A DNA stretch of 64,000 bases from Harmothoe impar (taxonomy: Eukaryota > Annelida > Polychaeta > Phyllodocida > Polynoidae), in the NCBI GenBank assembly GCA_947462335.1, contig OX381705.1, forward strand, positions 34,495,570 through 34,559,569, written 5' to 3'. Position numbers and translations under genes: made by a program. Below the pieces are notes generated by a model, which did not search any database, was not told the DNA's origin, and was given only the letters and a program-made list of their open reading frames with translations. Shown piece after piece: positions 13,490-23,132 of this stretch; the stretch's first letter is position 1; each line of letters opens with the position of its first letter.

Positions 13490-13745
13490 CTTATACTTCG
13501 GGGCTTAGTATGTAGTGGCTATCCCTGGTAAGTCATAAGATGACACACTGGTATTCGGAAATGACTAAGGCAAATCAAAATATGACTACCAGCAAGGCCT
13601 CAGTCAACAATAAACTAAGCCTAGTACTCATAGGAATGGAATGAATAAGGTGGGTCAGTCACTATACTGACAAGACCTGATAGTATTAACTAACCATACT
13701 TTGTCATATAGGGAGCCCAAAAATGACTACTAGTAATTAGGTTCG
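13490..13745 (+). repeat. Dispersed repeat family D, copy 1
   Basis: About 250 bp align by eye with 43550-43790 and, in reverse complement, with 24820-25105 and 23385-23525. Shared words in order are GTAGTGGCTATCCCTGG, AAATGACTAAGGCAAA, TAGTATTAACTAACCAT and CATATAGGGAGCC. No coding frame is conserved. It is probably a non-autonomous transposon; terminal repeats were not resolved. Confidence 0.75.
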
Positions 13746-15939
13746 TCGTTATTGAGTACGAACTAACTTCTGGAGCCAAAAGATTATCCGTGTGTCATCT
13801 TAAGAAAGTGTGTGCAGCCCATGGTTGGGCCATTGTTTTTCATGGGGGTCTGAGGATTGATGACACTTATTTTCTCTCAGCTCTAGAGACCTCAAGTCTT
13901 GAGCTAATTTGCACAGGGTAAACGTGCCGTGTCAACAGTTCCCGTGAAATTGATAAAGGCCAGGGTGCCCTATAAACATTATAGATCACATCATGACAGT
14001 CCAGGCAGAACTACAGATCAGAAAAACACTTTTTTCCCACAAATGGAAGTGCTGGTAAAATACCCGATTTTACAATCGTTGAGTATCCAGGAGTCTTTAC
14101 CTATGTTAAAGATCAAGCTGTCCATACTTTAACATGAAACATAACCTGTGCGGGAATACCAATACATATAGCAAATCATAAAGTGCAAAATTGCAACTGT
14201 TGCACTCTAGACCTTTTATAACTAAACCATTGTTAATGTTTTGTTCCCGGACCTTTCCCTCAATAGTCCAGAGCCTTCATAATACTGCATCCTCCAGTAG
14301 TACCCATCCCTGTCCATCAATGTTGCCTTGACAAGAGGAATATACTACAAAGGTCAGCAGGTCATTTAAATAATAGTTTGCGCCATGTGAAAACCATAAA
14401 CCACTGTAAACAGCCGTAAACAGGCATGAACAGCCATAAACAGTCACAGTTGTATGGAGATGCAAAAGACCAGGATGTGACTCCATACACATACATGTTT
14501 GCCTGGCGAGAGTCCCTGATGAAGGTAAAAGGAGAACGAGGAAGAGCTTTAGTTAGCTGGATAAGACTTAAGGTTGAAAGACTATTGCAACTAATGCCAC
14601 AATAAAACTATTGGATCTGAGACTGCAGTAATCTTCATGGATTCCAGAGTGTGCCCTAACCCCTGAAGCCCTAAAGTGAATGACATAATAGTTAGATGGA
14701 TTTAATGGAATTGATGATGAATAATGACATAGGGGTGTTGAAGCTGCTTGTAAATCCATGACGTCATACTTTAACATCCCCTTGGTATGGAGGTTCGTGT
14801 CTGGTTACCATGGTCTGGCAGTATTTCATTTATATTCCCTATTTTATTGAGGCCTGCATGCTACCATCGAGACGTGTGGAGTTATAGAGGCCTTATATAA
14901 TGTAGATTGGGGGTTGATGGTCTCGACAGATCCACTCCAGGCGAGGTTGAGAGTATGTGTGTTGAGGCGGCTAGACCAACAGCATTCTGTATTTCAGTCA
15001 TTAGACAGGACATTCTGCTGCCTCTGAGCTGGACAGTGCACTTAGAAAATATACCTTGCCAGGGTGCTCTAGTTACCAATGTTGTGGGTCGTCAGACAAG
15101 AGTTGTCAGTTAGAAGACCACTAGGCAGATGCCATATTCAAAGCCATCAGGTGCCAACCCTAAATGTGTTTGGAATTGACATTGACATCCTGGATAATCC
15201 TAGAAACTCTCAATTGGGGATGCTAAATGAGGTAAAGGAAGTACATTTTGACAATCCCTGGTAGGACTACGATTCTTCCTTACCTGTATGATACTTGATT
15301 TCAGAAGATTGCCGGAGATAACACGTGTCATCTGAAATTTTGCCCAGCCTGAGTCGGCGTTATGACCTTGTTAAAACGTACCACTATTTGAAATCTGACT
15401 AGATACAGGTTTTTGGAATCCCTAGAAATGTCAATGGTGTAACCCTGTCTATCTTGTCAGGTAGATCAAATAGGTATTCCTTTATTAATCGTATGACTTC
15501 CTCTAGTATGATTTCAGAACAACCTTAGATCTATCATTACTGAGAAAACAGATGGTTGATCCTAATACAAAATATGTCAAATAAATGCCAAATAGCCAAA
15601 TAACTTTTACTGTTAGAAAATGTAATTAAACGCGAAATTCTGGTAGACACAAACAGCATAACTGAATAATGGACTTGCTGCTAAAGCTAATCAGTAGCTT
15701 GTTGAACTGACAGTGGATTTTTATCATTTATTCACCACCTATCTTCCATCTGCAACTAGACTCAGTTCCAGCTGACGGACTCTCCAGCAGTACTAGGCAG
15801 CCGTTCTTGTAACTGGTTAGCATCTGACAAGTGGTTCTGTCAGTAAATCTAAAGGATTCTCAATCGGGTAAGACGTCCCGCCGCGTACTGGAAGCGAGCT
15901 CCAGTAGCTCAATTAAGAATACTGGATACAAACTAAGTG
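13746..15939. other. No recognised gene; short CAGCCATAAA-type repeat at 14390-14455
   Basis: A small run of related decamers (AACAGCCGTA, AACAGGCATG, AACAGCCATA) lies at 14395-14450. Short frames at 14.9-15.3 kb have no domain signature. Confidence 0.4.
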
Positions 15940-16026
15940 CCCCCCTGTGGATGATTTGAGAACCTTCATAAACTGTTCAGGAGCACACTATTGGCATTTG
16001 GAAAATATTTTAGTATTTTTCTCCAA

Positions 16027-16093
16027 GAGAGCCTTGAACTTACAATCTCAGGATTTACAGGCAGACTTGCTACTGACTGAGCTAGCCAGACAA
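16027..16093 (-). mobile_element. tRNA-derived SINE head, copy 1
   Basis: Read on the minus strand, this segment resembles a tRNA gene. It has an A-box-like TAGCTCAGTCAGTAGC and, about 35 bp further on, a B-box-like TAAGTTCAAGGC. The acceptor arms do not pair well, so a functional tRNA is unlikely. The flank on the minus strand (TTGGAGAAAAATAC) is shared with copy 2 as TTGGGGAAAACTG, so head and body repeat together. Confidence 0.7.
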
Positions 16094-16169
16094 GTGTCTG
16101 TGAGGACTGCTAATGTTATGGTCAGTAGTACTTATCATGCCCAGTTTGGAAAACTTTTTCAGTTTTCCC

Positions 16170-16240
16170 CAAGAGGGGCTTGAACTCACAACCTATGAAT
16201 CAACAGGCAGCCATGCTACTGACTGAGCTAACCGGGCAAG
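16170..16240 (-). mobile_element. tRNA-derived SINE head, copy 2
   Basis: The minus strand reads GCCCGGTTAGCTCAGTCAGT (A box), then GTGAGTTCAAGCCC (B box) followed by CTCTTGGGG. This is closer to a real tRNA than copy 1 but still lacks a complete acceptor stem. It lies about 145 bp from copy 1 in the same orientation, suggesting a dimer or tandem duplication of the SINE. Confidence 0.75.
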
Positions 16241-16596
16241 TGTATGTGAGCACTGTTCAGAGATATATGTAGGATGTGATGCCTACCAGTGGAATATCAG
16301 CTAATGGTGTAGCTTTTCAGGTGGTTCTTGTCTATTTTCTAAACATTGGCACAATGTTTGGTGCTGTTCTATATTGCACCCATCATATATAACCATGTTC
16401 TGACAGACTTTTGTGAAGAATCTATGGTTTGATTCTTTTTAATGAAGGGATTATCTTGCAATTTTCAAGCAAGTCCCCAATATCAAACTCAATAGTTAAA
16501 AACCTTGTGAGATATAATGTGCTAATTACATATAGCAGCCTGAGAAATATCCTCAGTTACCTGACTGAAGCAATTTACTGTCATTATATACATATT

Positions 16597-17290
16597 CCCA
16601 GTAAACACGCTACGTATCCCCAACGTAGCTCAGAGGTTTCCCTAGGTTTCTTTCCAACCAAAAGTCTGAGCTACGTTTTTTTGCAAGGTTTCTCAACGTC
16701 AAAACGTTAAGGTTTATTTACGTTCAACCAACGTCTATGTCTGATTTACGTTTATTTACGTCATATAGACGTAATTAAACGTAGTAAATCTACGTCATAA
16801 ATACGTTGAATTACGTAGTGAGATAATCACAGAATATCTTTAAGTATTTAGGGACCCTTGGCAATTAAGTTTCGTTTTCCAATTATCAGAATATTACTGC
16901 ACCATGAAGCGAATACAGCACATGGCCCGCTAGCTCATACAGTAGAGATTGGGACTTTGGATCTGAAGGTTGAGAGTTCAAGTCTGCATGCATGAGGACA
17001 AATTCGTAAATGCTTCGAGTTATGTTGATGTATTGCGTTAATACATGATACACTGGAATGTTAGGGAATTTTTGTGGTGTATTTGAAACCATTTCCAAAT
17101 ATTTCATTATAGTCTAAAGTATTATTATCAGACTATTTATTTACGTTGATAAACGTAAATCAAACCTGTAGGTTTGTGACAGGTAAATACACCTTAATGT
17201 TCTGACGTTCATAAACCTTGTATAACTACGTAGTTCAGACCCCAACAGAACGTAGATTTACGTCTGAGCTACGTTGGTGTGTTTACTGGG
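16597..17290. mobile_element. MITE with CCCAGTAAACAC ends and ACGT-rich arms
   Basis: The left end, CCCAGTAAACACGCTACG at 16597, is matched by the inverted right end GTGTGTTTACTGGG at 17277-17290. CAACGTAGCTCAGA follows inside both ends. Both arms are dense in TTTACGT and ACGTAAAT words (16690-16820 and 17140-17280). There is no coding capacity. A SINE-like segment lies inside at 16924-16992. No clear target-site duplication was found. Confidence 0.78.
16924..16992 (+). mobile_element. tRNA-derived SINE head inside a MITE
   Basis: The + strand has GGCCCGCTAGCTCATACAGT (A-box-like) and GAGAGTTCAAGTC (B-box-like) with TTGGATCTGAAGGTTG between them. The same internal word occurs on the minus strand at about 23711-23726, linking the two as one SINE family. 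It is degenerate and not a functional tRNA. Confidence 0.65.
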
Positions 17291-17402
17291 TTGATGCCTT
17301 GTTTTAGGTTAAAATGATGTCTAGGATCTCTGTAAGAAATCTCACCAGGCAGGGTGCTCTTACTCTTATATGGGACGATAAATCTCGTTCATATTTTTTC
17401 CT

Positions 17403-17406
<4 letters not shown>

Positions 17407-17457
<51 letters not shown>
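17407..17457. repeat. (TA)n microsatellite
   Basis: About 50 bp of pure TA dinucleotides. The LTR element begins immediately after it, and the sequence right after the element (23133) again starts ATATATAT, so the element appears to have inserted into the TA tract. Confidence 0.95.
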
Positions 17458-17460
<3 letters not shown>

Positions 17461-17711
17461 AAGGATATCAGAAGCATAGCATAGAAGACACGACAGTCGT
17501 CCTTAAAGGGTTACCAAGTGATCCTTTATTCATGAAGTCCAATCTCTATCTGCTGAGTACAGAGTCAGTCCTGCCTTATATACCCCCCCCAAGCGTCTAC
17601 ATTCTCGTACGAGAATGTGCCAATTCTCGTACGATGGCATTCTCGTACGATATGCATTCTCGGCCGAGAATGCGCCGATTCTCGTACGAGGCCACCCCCG
17701 TGCCTGCTACA
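17458..17711 (-). repeat. 3' LTR of the minus-strand element
   Basis: Same 254-bp sequence as at 22879-23132. The interior sequence abutting it (17712-17724) reads AGGGTGTGGAGAG on the minus strand, a purine-rich tract in the position of a polypurine primer. The long internal frame continues about 48 codons into this LTR and stops at TGA (17565-17567), just past the TATA box. Confidence 0.88.
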
Positions 17712-18072
17712 CTCTCCACACCCTATTTCTAAGCCCCCTCTAATACAACAAGCAACTAAGCCCAACCTGACTAAGGTATCACAATAAAGCCAGAAGGCTG
17801 TAGAGGAAGTATCTATTAGTGGCCTAGTTTTTACTTTTATAATATTGTTAATTAGCACCAAGGGAGGGCTGAGTCCACTACTCCCTGCTACATCTCCACG
17901 ACATATTAAAGCTAAGTGCCAGGGGCTGAAACCACTGCCTGGCTCGGTAGGGTACTTGGTCGGTATGGCCTCTGGTTCTTCCCGCTGCATCTCCAACCCC
18001 TCTTGCCCAGGGTACATCTCCACCACATCCTGGTGCATCTCTGACCCCTCTTGGTGCATCTCCACCATATCC

Positions 18073-19015
18073 CGGTCCAGTGATTCCGATGGTTCTCCTC
18101 TCGCCGCCCGATGCCCTGGTCCGTCAACCAGTGATTCCGATGGTTTTCCTCTCGCCGCCCGGCGCCCTGGTCCATCAACCAGTGATTCCGATGGTTTTCC
18201 TCTCGCCGCCCGGCGCCCTGGTCCATCAACCAGTGATTCCGATGGTTTTCCTCTCGCCGCCCGGCGCCCTGGTCCATCAACCAGTGATTCCGATGGTTTT
18301 CCTTTCGCCGCCCGGCGCCCTGGTCCATCAACCAGTGATTCGGATGGTTTTCCTCTCGCCGCCCGGCGCCCTGGTCCATCAACCAGTGATTCCGATGGTT
18401 TTCCTCTCGCCGCCCGGCGCCCTGGTCCATCAACCAGTGATTCCGATGGTTTTCCTCTCGCCGCCCGGCGCCCTGGTCCATCAACCAGTGATTCGGATGG
18501 TTTTCCTCTCGCCGCCCGGCGCCCTGGTCCATCAACCAGTGATTCGGATGGTTTTCCTCTCGCCGCCCGGCGCCCTGGTCCATCAACCAGTGATTCCGAT
18601 GGTTTTCCTCTCGCCGCCCGGCGCCCTGGTCCATCAACCAGTGATTCCGATGGTTTTCCTCTCGCCGCCCGGCACCCTGGTCCATCAACCAGTGATTCCG
18701 ATGGTTTTCCTCTCGCCGCCCGGCGCCCTGGTCCATCAACCAGTGATTCCGATGGTTTTCCTCTCGCCGCCCGGCGCCCTGGTCCATCAACCAGTGATTC
18801 CGATGGTTTTCCTCTCGCCGCCCGGCGCCCTGGTCCATCAACCAGTGATTCCGATGGTTTTCCTCTCGCCGCCCGGCGCCCTGGTCCATCAACCAGTGAT
18901 TCGGATGGTTTTCCTCTCGCCGCCCGGCGCCCTGGTCCATCAACCAGTGATTCCGATGGTTTTCCTCTCGCCGCCCGGCGCCCTGGTCCATCAACCAGTG
19001 ATTCGAATGGATTTT
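18073..19015 (-). repeat. 51-bp tandem array, about 18 near-identical units
   Basis: The period is exactly 51 bp (GATTCCGATGGTTTTCCTCT, CGCCGCCCGGCGCCCTGG, TCCATCAACCAGT). The commonest difference is TCC/TCG, synonymous in the minus-strand frame; rare changes give R-to-K and R-to-C. The array interrupts the heptad region. Its high uniformity suggests recent amplification or concerted evolution. Confidence 0.95.
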
Positions 19016-19019
19016 GTCC

Positions 19020-21840
19020 CATTAGAACTTCCAACTCTTCTTGATGAATCCCCACCACATCCTGGTGCATCTCCACCACGTCCTGGTGCGTCTCCACGGC
19101 ATCCCGGTTCATCTGCGACCCCTCTCGATGCGTCTCCACCACGCCCTGGTGCATCTCCGACCCCTCTCGATGTGTCTCCATCGTGTCCCGGTGCATCTTT
19201 GACCCCTTTCGGTGCACGTCCACCACGTCCCGCTGCATGTCCGACCCCTCTCGGTGCATCTCCACCGGGTCCCGCTGCATCATTGACTCCTCTCGCTGCA
19301 TCTCTAACCCCTCTCGCTGCATCTCTGACCCCATTCGCTGCATCTCCGACCCCTCTCGCTGTATCTCCACCACGTCACGGTGCATCCCCGACCCCTCTTG
19401 GTGCATCACTGCCACGTCCTGGTGCATCTCCACTGGGTCCCGCTGCATCTTTGACTCCTCTCGCTGCATCTCTAACCCCTCTCGCTGCATCTCTGACCCC
19501 ATTCGCTGCATCTCCGACCCCTCTCGCTGTATCTCCACCACGTCACGGTGCATCTCCGACCCCTCTTGGTGCATCTCTGCCACGTCCTGGTGCATCTCCA
19601 CCGCATCTCGATGTGTCTCCATCGTGTCACGGTGCATCTCTGACCCATTTTGGTGCATCTCCACCTTGTCCCGGTGCATGTCCGACCCCTCTTGGTGCCT
19701 CTCCACTGGGTCCTGCTGCATCTTCGACTCCTCTCGCTGCATCACTGACCCCTCTCGCTGCATCTCTGACCCCTCTCGCTGGTGCACGTCCTGGTGCATC
19801 TTTGACCCCTTTCGGTGCATGTCCCCCTCGTCCCGCTGCATGTCCGACCCCTCTCTGTGCATCTCCACTGGGTCCCGCTGCATCTTTGACTCCTCTCGCT
19901 GCATCTCTAATCTCTCTCGCTGCATCTCTGACCCCTCTCGCTGCATCTCCGACCCCTCTCCCTGTATCTCCACCACGTCACAGTGCATCCCCGACCCCTC
20001 TCGGTGCATCTCTGCCACGTCCTGGTGCATCTCCACTGCATCTCGATGCATCCCCGACCCCTCTCGGTGCATCTCTGCCACATCCTGGTGCATCTCCACT
20101 GCATCTCAATGCATCTCGGACCCCTCTCGATGTGTCTCCATCGTGTCCCGGTGCATCTCCGACCCATTTTGGTGCATCTCCACCTTGTCCCGGTGCATCT
20201 CCGACCCCTCTCGATGTGTCTCCATCGTGTCCCGGTGCATCTCCGACCCATTTTGGTGCATCTCCACCTTGTCCCGGTGCATGTCCGACCCCTCTTGGTG
20301 CATCTCCACTGGGTCCCGCTGCATCTTCGAATCCTCTCGCTGCATCACTGACCCCTCTCGCTGCATCTCTGACCCCTCTCGCTGCATCTCCGACCCTCTC
20401 GCTGTTTCTCCACCACGTCACGGTGCATCCCCGACCCCTCTCGCTGCATCTCTGCCACGTCCTGGTGCATCTCCACTGCATCCCGATGCATCTCCGACCC
20501 CTCTTGGTGCCTCTCCACCACGTCACGGTGCATCCCCGACCCCTCTCGGTGCATCTCTGCCACGTCCTGGTGCATCTCCACTGCATCCCGATGCATCTCC
20601 GACCCCTCTTGGTGCTTCTCCACCACGTCCCGGTGCATCTCCGACCCCTCTTGGTGCATCTCTGCCACGTCCTGGTGCATCTCCACTGCATCCTGATGCA
20701 TCTCCGACCCCTCTTGGTGCATCTCCACCGTGTCCCAGTGCATCTCCACCACATCCCGGTGCATCTCAGGCCCCTCTTGGTGCATCTCCAACCCCTCTTG
20801 GTGCATCTCCACCAGGTCCTGGTGCATCTCTGACCCCTCTCGGTGCATCTCCACCACGTCCTGGTGCATCTCCAACCCCTCTTCGTGCGTCCCCACCCCG
20901 TCCTGGTGCATCTCCGACCCCTCTCGATGCATCTCCATCGTGTCCCGGTGCATCTCCGACCCCTCTCGGTGCATGTCCACCACGTCCCGCTGCATGTCCG
21001 ACCCCTCTCGGTGCATCTCCACTGGGTCCTGGTGCATCTCCGACTCCTCTTGCTGCATCCCCGACCCCTCTCGCTGCATCTCTGCCACGTCCTGGTGCAT
21101 CTCCACTGCATCCCGATGCATCTCCGACCCCTCTTGGTGCCTCTCCACCACGTCACGGTGCATCCCCGACCCCTCTCGGTGCATCTCTGCCACGTCCTGG
21201 TGCATCTCCACTGCATCCCGATGCATCTCCGACCCCTCTTGGTGCTTCTCCACCACGTCCCGGTGCATCTCCGACCCCTCTTGGTGCATCTCTGCCACGT
21301 CCTGGTGCATCTCCACTGCATCCTGATGCATCTCCGACCCCTCTTGGTGCATCTCCACCGTGTCCCAGTGCATCTCCACCACATCCCGGTGCATCTCAGG
21401 CCCCTCTTGGTGCATCTCCAACCCCTCTTGGTGCATCTCCACCAGGTCCTGGTGCATCTCTGACCCCTCTCGGTGCATCTCCACCACGTCCTGGTGCATC
21501 TCCAACCCCTCTTCGTGCGTCCCCACCCCGTCCTGGTGCATCTCCGACCCCTCTCGCTGCATCTCCATCGTGTCCCGGTGCATCTCCGACCCCTCTCGGT
21601 GCATGTCCACCACGTCCCGCTGCATGTCCGACCCCTCTCGGTGCATCTCCACTGGGTCCTGGTGCATCTCCGACTCCTCTTGCTGCATCTGCGACCGCTC
21701 TCGCTGCATCTGGGACCCCTCTCGCTGCATCTCCACCACGTCATGCTGCATCCCCGACCCCTCACGATGCATCTCTGCCACGCCCTGGTGCATCTCCACA
21801 GCATCCCGATGCATCTCCGACCCCTCTCTGTGCCTCTCCT
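19020..21840 (-). repeat. 21-bp (heptad-coding) tandem array with a 630-bp higher-order duplication
   Basis: More than 130 units of the pattern GACCCCTCTYGGTGCATCTCC (+ strand), with frequent variants such as CACGTCCTGGTGCATCTCC. On the minus strand each unit is seven residues, E-M-H/Q-x-x-x-x. The block beginning about 20440 recurs at an offset of exactly 630 bp (30 units) at about 21070-21700. A smaller duplication lies at 20120-20260. A few more 21-bp units flank the 51-bp array on its other side (17985-18075). Confidence 0.93.
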
Positions 21841-21847
21841 GAGTGTG

Positions 21848-22620
21848 CCCCAACCTGCCAGGATTGTACGATGGCCGCCACTCTCGTCCTAGATCCTCCT
21901 GCGTGCGCCCCGACCTGCCAGGTTCGTACGACGGCCGCCACTCTCGTCCTACATCATCTAGTACGATCCCCGACCTGCCAGGTTCGTACGACGTCCGCCA
22001 CTCTCGTCCTACATCATCTAGTACGATCCCCGACCTGCCAGGTTCGTACGACGGCCGCCACTCTCGTCCTACATCATCAAGTACGATCCCCGACCTGCCA
22101 GGTTCGTACGACGGCCGCCACTCTCGTCCTACATCATCTAGTACGATCCCCGACCTGCCAGGTTCGTACGACGGCCGCCACTCTCGTCCTACATCATCTA
22201 GTACGATCCCCAAACTGCTAGAATCGTCCGCCGGCCGCCACTCTCGTCCTACATCATCTAGTACGATCCCCGACCTGCAAGGTTCGTACGACGGCCGCCA
22301 CTCTCGTCCTACACCATCTAGTACGATCCCCAAACTGCTAGAATCGTCCGCTGGCCGCCACTCTCGTCCTACATCATCTAGTACGATCCCCGACCTGCCA
22401 GGTTCGTACGACGGCCGCCACTCTCGTCCTAAACCATCTAGTACGATCCCCAAACTGCTAGAATTGTACGACGGCCGCCACTCTCGTCCTACACCAAGAT
22501 CCTCCCGTACGATCCCCGACTTGTCTGAATCGTCCAACGGCCGCCAGCATCGTTGAAGATCCTCCCGTACGATCCCCGACTTGTCTGAATCGTCCGACGG
22601 CCGCCAGCATAGATGTAGGA
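21848..22620 (-). repeat. 60-bp tandem array, about 13 units
   Basis: The unit on the + strand includes CCCCGACCTGCCAGGTTCGT, ACGACGGCCGCCACTCTCGT and CCTACATCATCTAGTACGAT. From 21901 to 22500 the period is exactly 60 bp with a few substitutions per unit; the last two units diverge. It encodes the 20-residue repeats of the minus-strand frame. It contains TCGTACGA, the core of the LTR palindromes. Confidence 0.95.
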
Positions 22621-22860
22621 CAGCATAGACTAGAACAAGAAGAACATGGAAATTGATAAAACGTGTCATCGTTGTCATCGTTGTGAACTTCAGTACACCA
22701 TCCATCGTCCACTGCGCTTTTCCTGCACGCCGACTTCTATAGTCCTCCTCCCTCCTCTGCCTGTATGTCACACTGCTAGGCACAGTCCCGCCGCCGTCAT
22801 AATCTTCCCCCTGCCATCCATAGATCCATTTTCCTTATCCATGGGTCCGTGTATCCTTGA

Positions 22861-22878
22861 GTTCACCGCTGTCACCAA
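22861..22878 (-). promoter_or_regulatory. Putative primer binding site next to the 5' LTR
   Basis: On the minus strand, TTGGTGACAGCGGTGAAC directly follows the LTR end. TGG one base after the LTR is the usual complement of a tRNA 3' CCA. The next bases resemble the complement of a leucine tRNA 3' arm with mismatches; that tRNA identity is from memory and tentative. Confidence 0.6.
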
Positions 22879-23132
22879 TGTAAGGATATCAGAAGCATAG
22901 CATAGAAGACACGACAGTCGTCCTTAAAGGGTTACCAAGTGATCCTTTATTCATGAAGTCCAATCTCTATCTGCTGAGTACAGAGTCAGTCCTGCCTTAT
23001 ATACCCCCCCCAAGCGTCTACATTCTCGTACGAGAATGTGCCAATTCTCGTACGATGGCATTCTCGTACGATATGCATTCTCGGCCGAGAATGCGCCGAT
23101 TCTCGTACGAGGCCACCCCCGTGCCTGCTACA
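22879..23132 (-). repeat. 5' LTR of the minus-strand element
   Basis: Read on the minus strand it starts TGTAGCAGGCACGGGGG and ends ATATCCTTACA. U3 has a cluster of palindromes around TCGTACGA/TCGGCCGA. A TATATAAGG box follows a G run, then TGAATAAAGG (polyadenylation-type signal) about 55-60 bp downstream, then a short U5. The promoter should fire towards lower coordinates. It matches the other LTR at every base I compared, including the run of eight Cs. Confidence 0.88.
22975..23125 (-). promoter_or_regulatory. LTR promoter: palindrome cluster upstream of a TATA box
   Basis: The minus strand carries about five motifs sharing the half-site CGAGAAT. Two are perfect 16-bp palindromes, ATTCTCGTACGAGAAT and ATTCTCGGCCGAGAAT, and the others are single-sided (TCGTACGAGAAT). 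The TATA box, TATATAAGG, lies on the minus strand at about 22997-23005. The same set is repeated in the other LTR at 17576-17704. The spacing suggests an array of binding sites for a dimeric factor; the factor is unknown. Confidence 0.65.

Larger units (their letters stand above)
17565..22705 (-). pseudogene. Giant tandem-repeat protein frame of the LTR element (one frameshift, one nonsense)
   Basis: From the first in-frame ATG at 22705 (a GTG lies upstream at 22783) the frame encodes a hydrophobic leader (FINFHVLLVLVYAVLHLC, a likely signal peptide or membrane anchor). It then encodes about 13 repeats of 20 residues (VGREWRPSYEPGRSGIVLDD), well over 100 heptads (EMHRDVV, EMHQEGS, EMQREGS), about 18 repeats of 17 residues (SESLVDGPGRRAARGKP), a few more heptads and a unique tail ending inside the 3' LTR. 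Two lesions break it. An apparent 1-bp deletion near 20390 turns GACCCCTCTCG into GACCCTCTCG on the + strand. A TGA replaces CGA at about 20103-20105. Repaired, it would be about 1,700 residues. No homologous family is recognised. All unit lengths are multiples of three, so long frames also exist on the other strand and coding is not proven; strand choice rests on the LTR promoter. Confidence 0.55.
17458..23132 (-). mobile_element. Complete LTR-bounded retroelement carrying a giant tandem-repeat frame; no gag-pol
   Basis: Two direct repeats of 254 bp with TG...CA ends (17458-17711 and 22879-23132) bound the unit. Flanking ATAT at 17454-17457 and 23133-23136 is a possible 4-bp target duplication, ambiguous because the site is a TA tract. 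Orientation is minus: only on that strand does the LTR show TATATAAG followed by AATAAA, and a primer-binding-like site then lies beside the LTR at 22879. The 5.17-kb interior is tandem repeats of 60, 21 and 51 bp, forming one long, now broken, minus-strand frame. No reverse transcriptase, protease, RNase H or integrase motif is visible, so movement would need enzymes supplied in trans. In architecture it is a large non-autonomous LTR element. The apparently identical LTRs imply recent insertion. Confidence 0.88.

Noticed and set aside
18080..22556. Very long + strand frames (over 900 and over 1,000 codons) across the repeat arrays
   Set aside because: Arrays with periods of 21, 51 and 60 bp keep several frames open by construction. 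The LTR promoter, poly(A) signal and primer-binding site all point to the minus strand, so the + frames are treated as shadows.
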